Assembly: GCA_025057645.1 (NCBI GenBank)
Contig: JANXBJ010000006.1
Span: 72,142-136,141, forward strand
Source: Anaerolineales bacterium
Lineage (GTDB): Bacteria; Chloroflexota; Anaerolineae; Anaerolineales; UBA4823
DNA length: 64,000 nucleotides
Reading direction: 5' to 3'
Positions within the stretch are counted from its first letter, which is position 1; each line of letters starts with the position of its first letter. This document shows, in pieces, positions 62,667 through 64,000 of the stretch. The notes below the pieces were generated by a model. It searched no databases, had not been told where the DNA came from, and was given only the letters and a program-made list of their open reading frames with translations. The position numbers and the translations under genes are program-made.

Positions 62667-64000
62667 TCAGCTAAATAGGACCTCTAAGTCCTCAGGCGTC
62701 AACGACTTGAAGATCGTCCCCTCGGCTCGGATGAGCTGATCGACCAACTGGCGCTTTTTCTCTTGGAGGAGCAAAATCTTCTCTTCGACCGTGTGACGCA
62801 CGATGATGCGGTAAATGAACACCGGCTTCTCCTGTCCGATACGGTGTGTGCGGTCGGCTGCCTGACGTTCAACGGCCGGATTCCACCACGGGTCAAGGTG
62901 AATGACGTAATCCGCAGCGGTTAGATTCAGCCCTACCCCTCCGGCCTTCAGGCTAATCAGGAAGAACGGCAGGTCGGGGTCCTTCTGAAAGGCATCCACC
63001 TGGCTCTGACGCTGATAGGTCTGTCCGTCTAAGTAGGCATACCGCCACGAACGGAGGTCCAATTCTCGGCGCAGAAGCTGAAGCGCCTCTACAAACTGGG
63101 AAAAAATCAGCGCTTTATGCCCCTCCTGTTGAAGCGTTTCCAAGGTCTCCAACAACCAGGTGAACTTCGGCGCCTCGCCCCGGTAGCCCGGATCGACCAA
63201 CGCAGGATGAATGCTGATCTGGCGCAGGCGCAGCAGGCCTTCGAGGACTTTCATGCGTTGCTCAAAGCTTTCCAGCGCCTCCGGTGAGCCCAGCAATAAG
63301 TTGCGATAGTAGTCCCGTGTCTTTCGATAAAGCTCCTCTTGCTCCTCGACCATCTGGGTATAGACCATGCGTTCTTGGCGCGGAGGCAGCTCGGGAGCGA
63401 CTTGAGCTTTGGTGCGCCGCAAGATGAAGGGATAGACCAGCCGGCGCAAAAGCTCGGCCGTCTTCGTATCGCCCTCGCCTTCGATGGGATTGGCGAACTC
63501 GCGCCGAAAGGTCTCTAGGCTCCCCAACAACCCCGGTTGCAGAAAGGCAAATTGCGACCAAAGCTCAAAAGCGTTGTTCTCTACGGGCGTGCCCGTCATC
63601 ACCAGACGGCGGCGACCGTTGAGCAGGCGCACCGCCTTAGAAATCTGAGCTAAGGGGTTTTTCACCGCTTGCGATTCATCCAGGATCACCAGGTCAAAGT
63701 CGTAGCGGCGCAGCTTCTCGACATCCCGCAGCACAACGCCATAGGTGGTGAGCACGACATCCACCCCGTCAAAGGCCTCGAGGTCTCTGGGGCGCGCCGC
63801 CCCGCTGTATTCCAGAAAGCGCAGCTCGGGGGTAAAGCGCTCGGCCTCCCTTTGCCAATTAGCCACCAAGGATTTCGGCACCACCAAGAGGTGCGCAGCC
63901 ACGGGTTCACGCCGCTCTTTCAGGGACTGCAAAAAGGCCAAGACCTGCACGGTTTTTCCCAGCCCCATGTCATCCGCCAGACATCCTCCCAAGCGGTAAC
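62667..64000 (-). CDS. SNF2-type helicase, N-terminus beyond the window
   Basis: The 444 codons inside the window are the C-terminal part; the gene runs off the right end (frame open to 63998, reading YRLGGCLADDMGLGKT). Motif I is DDMGLGKT, motif II DESQ in LVILDESQAVKNP, then TGTPVEN, and in the second RecA lobe FSQF, GGVGLNLTAADYVIHLDPWWNPAVERQAADRTHRIGQEKPVFIYRII. The QADRxxRxGQ and the LLQEKK end mark the SNF2/HepA-like group. It probably moves along DNA or removes proteins from it. The rest of the protein, perhaps with a SWIM domain, cannot be seen. Confidence 0.93.
   Translation of the reverse strand, partial: YRLGGCLADDMGLGKTVQVLAFLQSLKERREPVAAHLLVVPKSLVANWQREAERFTPELRFLEYSGAARPRDLEAFDGVDVVLTTYGVVLRDVEKLRRYDFDLVILDESQAVKNPLAQISKAVRLLNGRRRLVMTGTPVENNAFELWSQFAFLQPGLLGSLETFRREFANPIEGEGDTKTAELLRRLVYPFILRRTKAQVAPELPPRQERMVYTQMVEEQEELYRKTRDYYRNLLLGSPEALESFEQRMKVLEGLLRLRQISIHPALVDPGYRGEAPKFTWLLETLETLQQEGHKALIFSQFVEALQLLRRELDLRSWRYAYLDGQTYQRQSQVDAFQKDPDLPFFLISLKAGGVGLNLTAADYVIHLDPWWNPAVERQAADRTHRIGQEKPVFIYRIIVRHTVEEKILLLQEKKRQLVDQLIRAEGTIFKSLTPEDLEVLFS

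Noticed and set aside
1-64000. tRNA, rRNA, tmRNA, RNase P RNA, SRP RNA, insertion sequences and phage genes
   Set aside because: I looked in all gaps for T-arm sequences and the hallmark motifs of these RNAs and for transposase or phage signatures and saw none; a dedicated search could still find a divergent one.

Overview
The window looks like a chromosomal segment of a Chloroflexota bacterium, most probably Anaerolineae-like. This is inferred from gene content and was not tested by a search. The indications are secreted proteins with Pro/Thr-rich linkers and a C-terminal 'YLPLI' tail, a stand-alone SufC/SufB pair, a NurA/HerA pair, SPFH-like paralogues, and no outer-membrane or LPS genes. 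Coding density is high. I found no rRNA, tRNA, CRISPR array, insertion sequence or phage gene.

Layout. 0-7 kb: two SPFH-like membrane proteins, an octanoyltransferase (LipM type), a DUF4230 protein, DUF503, an atypical SDR, a PlsC-like acyltransferase and YjbQ. 7.2-15.5 kb: a minus-strand group with a GntR/UTRA regulator at its head, followed by transaldolase, transketolase, an APC permease, a choline-kinase-like phosphotransferase and a HisC-like aminotransferase. 15.6-16.8 kb: a universal stress protein behind a structured leader that looks like a transcription attenuator. 16.8-23.0 kb: an operon with a consensus promoter and a strong terminator, encoding a nucleotidyltransferase-fold protein, a four-CBS protein, a dimethylglycine/sarcosine-dehydrogenase-like flavoprotein, EtfB and EtfA. 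23-26.6 kb: NurA, a small HAS-barrel-like protein and HerA. 26.8-34.5 kb: GNAT, EamA transporter, PiT phosphate transporter with its DUF47 partner, DegV, and an SDR coupled to a 495-residue protein I do not recognise. 34.6-37 kb: TetR, MscS, patatin. 37.3-42.9 kb: SufC, SufB, two YlbF-family proteins with C-terminal cysteine tails, a thioredoxin-VKOR fusion, a second VKOR and a NYN-domain protein. 42.9-43.1 kb: a candidate small RNA with three C-rich-loop hairpins and its own promoter and terminator. 43.1-51.8 kb: CAP/LysM and VanW envelope proteins, an M20 peptidase, a CoxE-like VWA protein with a MoxR ATPase, and a secreted zinc protease. 52-64 kb: a very large alpha-2-macroglobulin-like protein, prephenate dehydratase, a triple-fasciclin lipoprotein, an RsmF-type rRNA methyltransferase and a SNF2 helicase cut by the window end.

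Functional links. The flavoprotein and EtfAB form a route for N-methyl amine oxidation. The adjacent GntR group (permease, kinase, aminotransferase, transketolase, transaldolase) may feed from a related substrate, but no pathway can be proven from sequence alone. The SufC/SufB pair sits directly upstream of two YlbF-family genes whose C-terminal cysteines could hold an Fe-S cluster. The VKOR genes lie just downstream and may supply disulfides to the secreted proteins of the following region. Several genes (DUF4230, acyltransferase, NYN protein, VanW) have a TATAAT-like -10 box only 6-8 bases before the start codon and no Shine-Dalgarno site, so leaderless transcription appears to be in regular use here.
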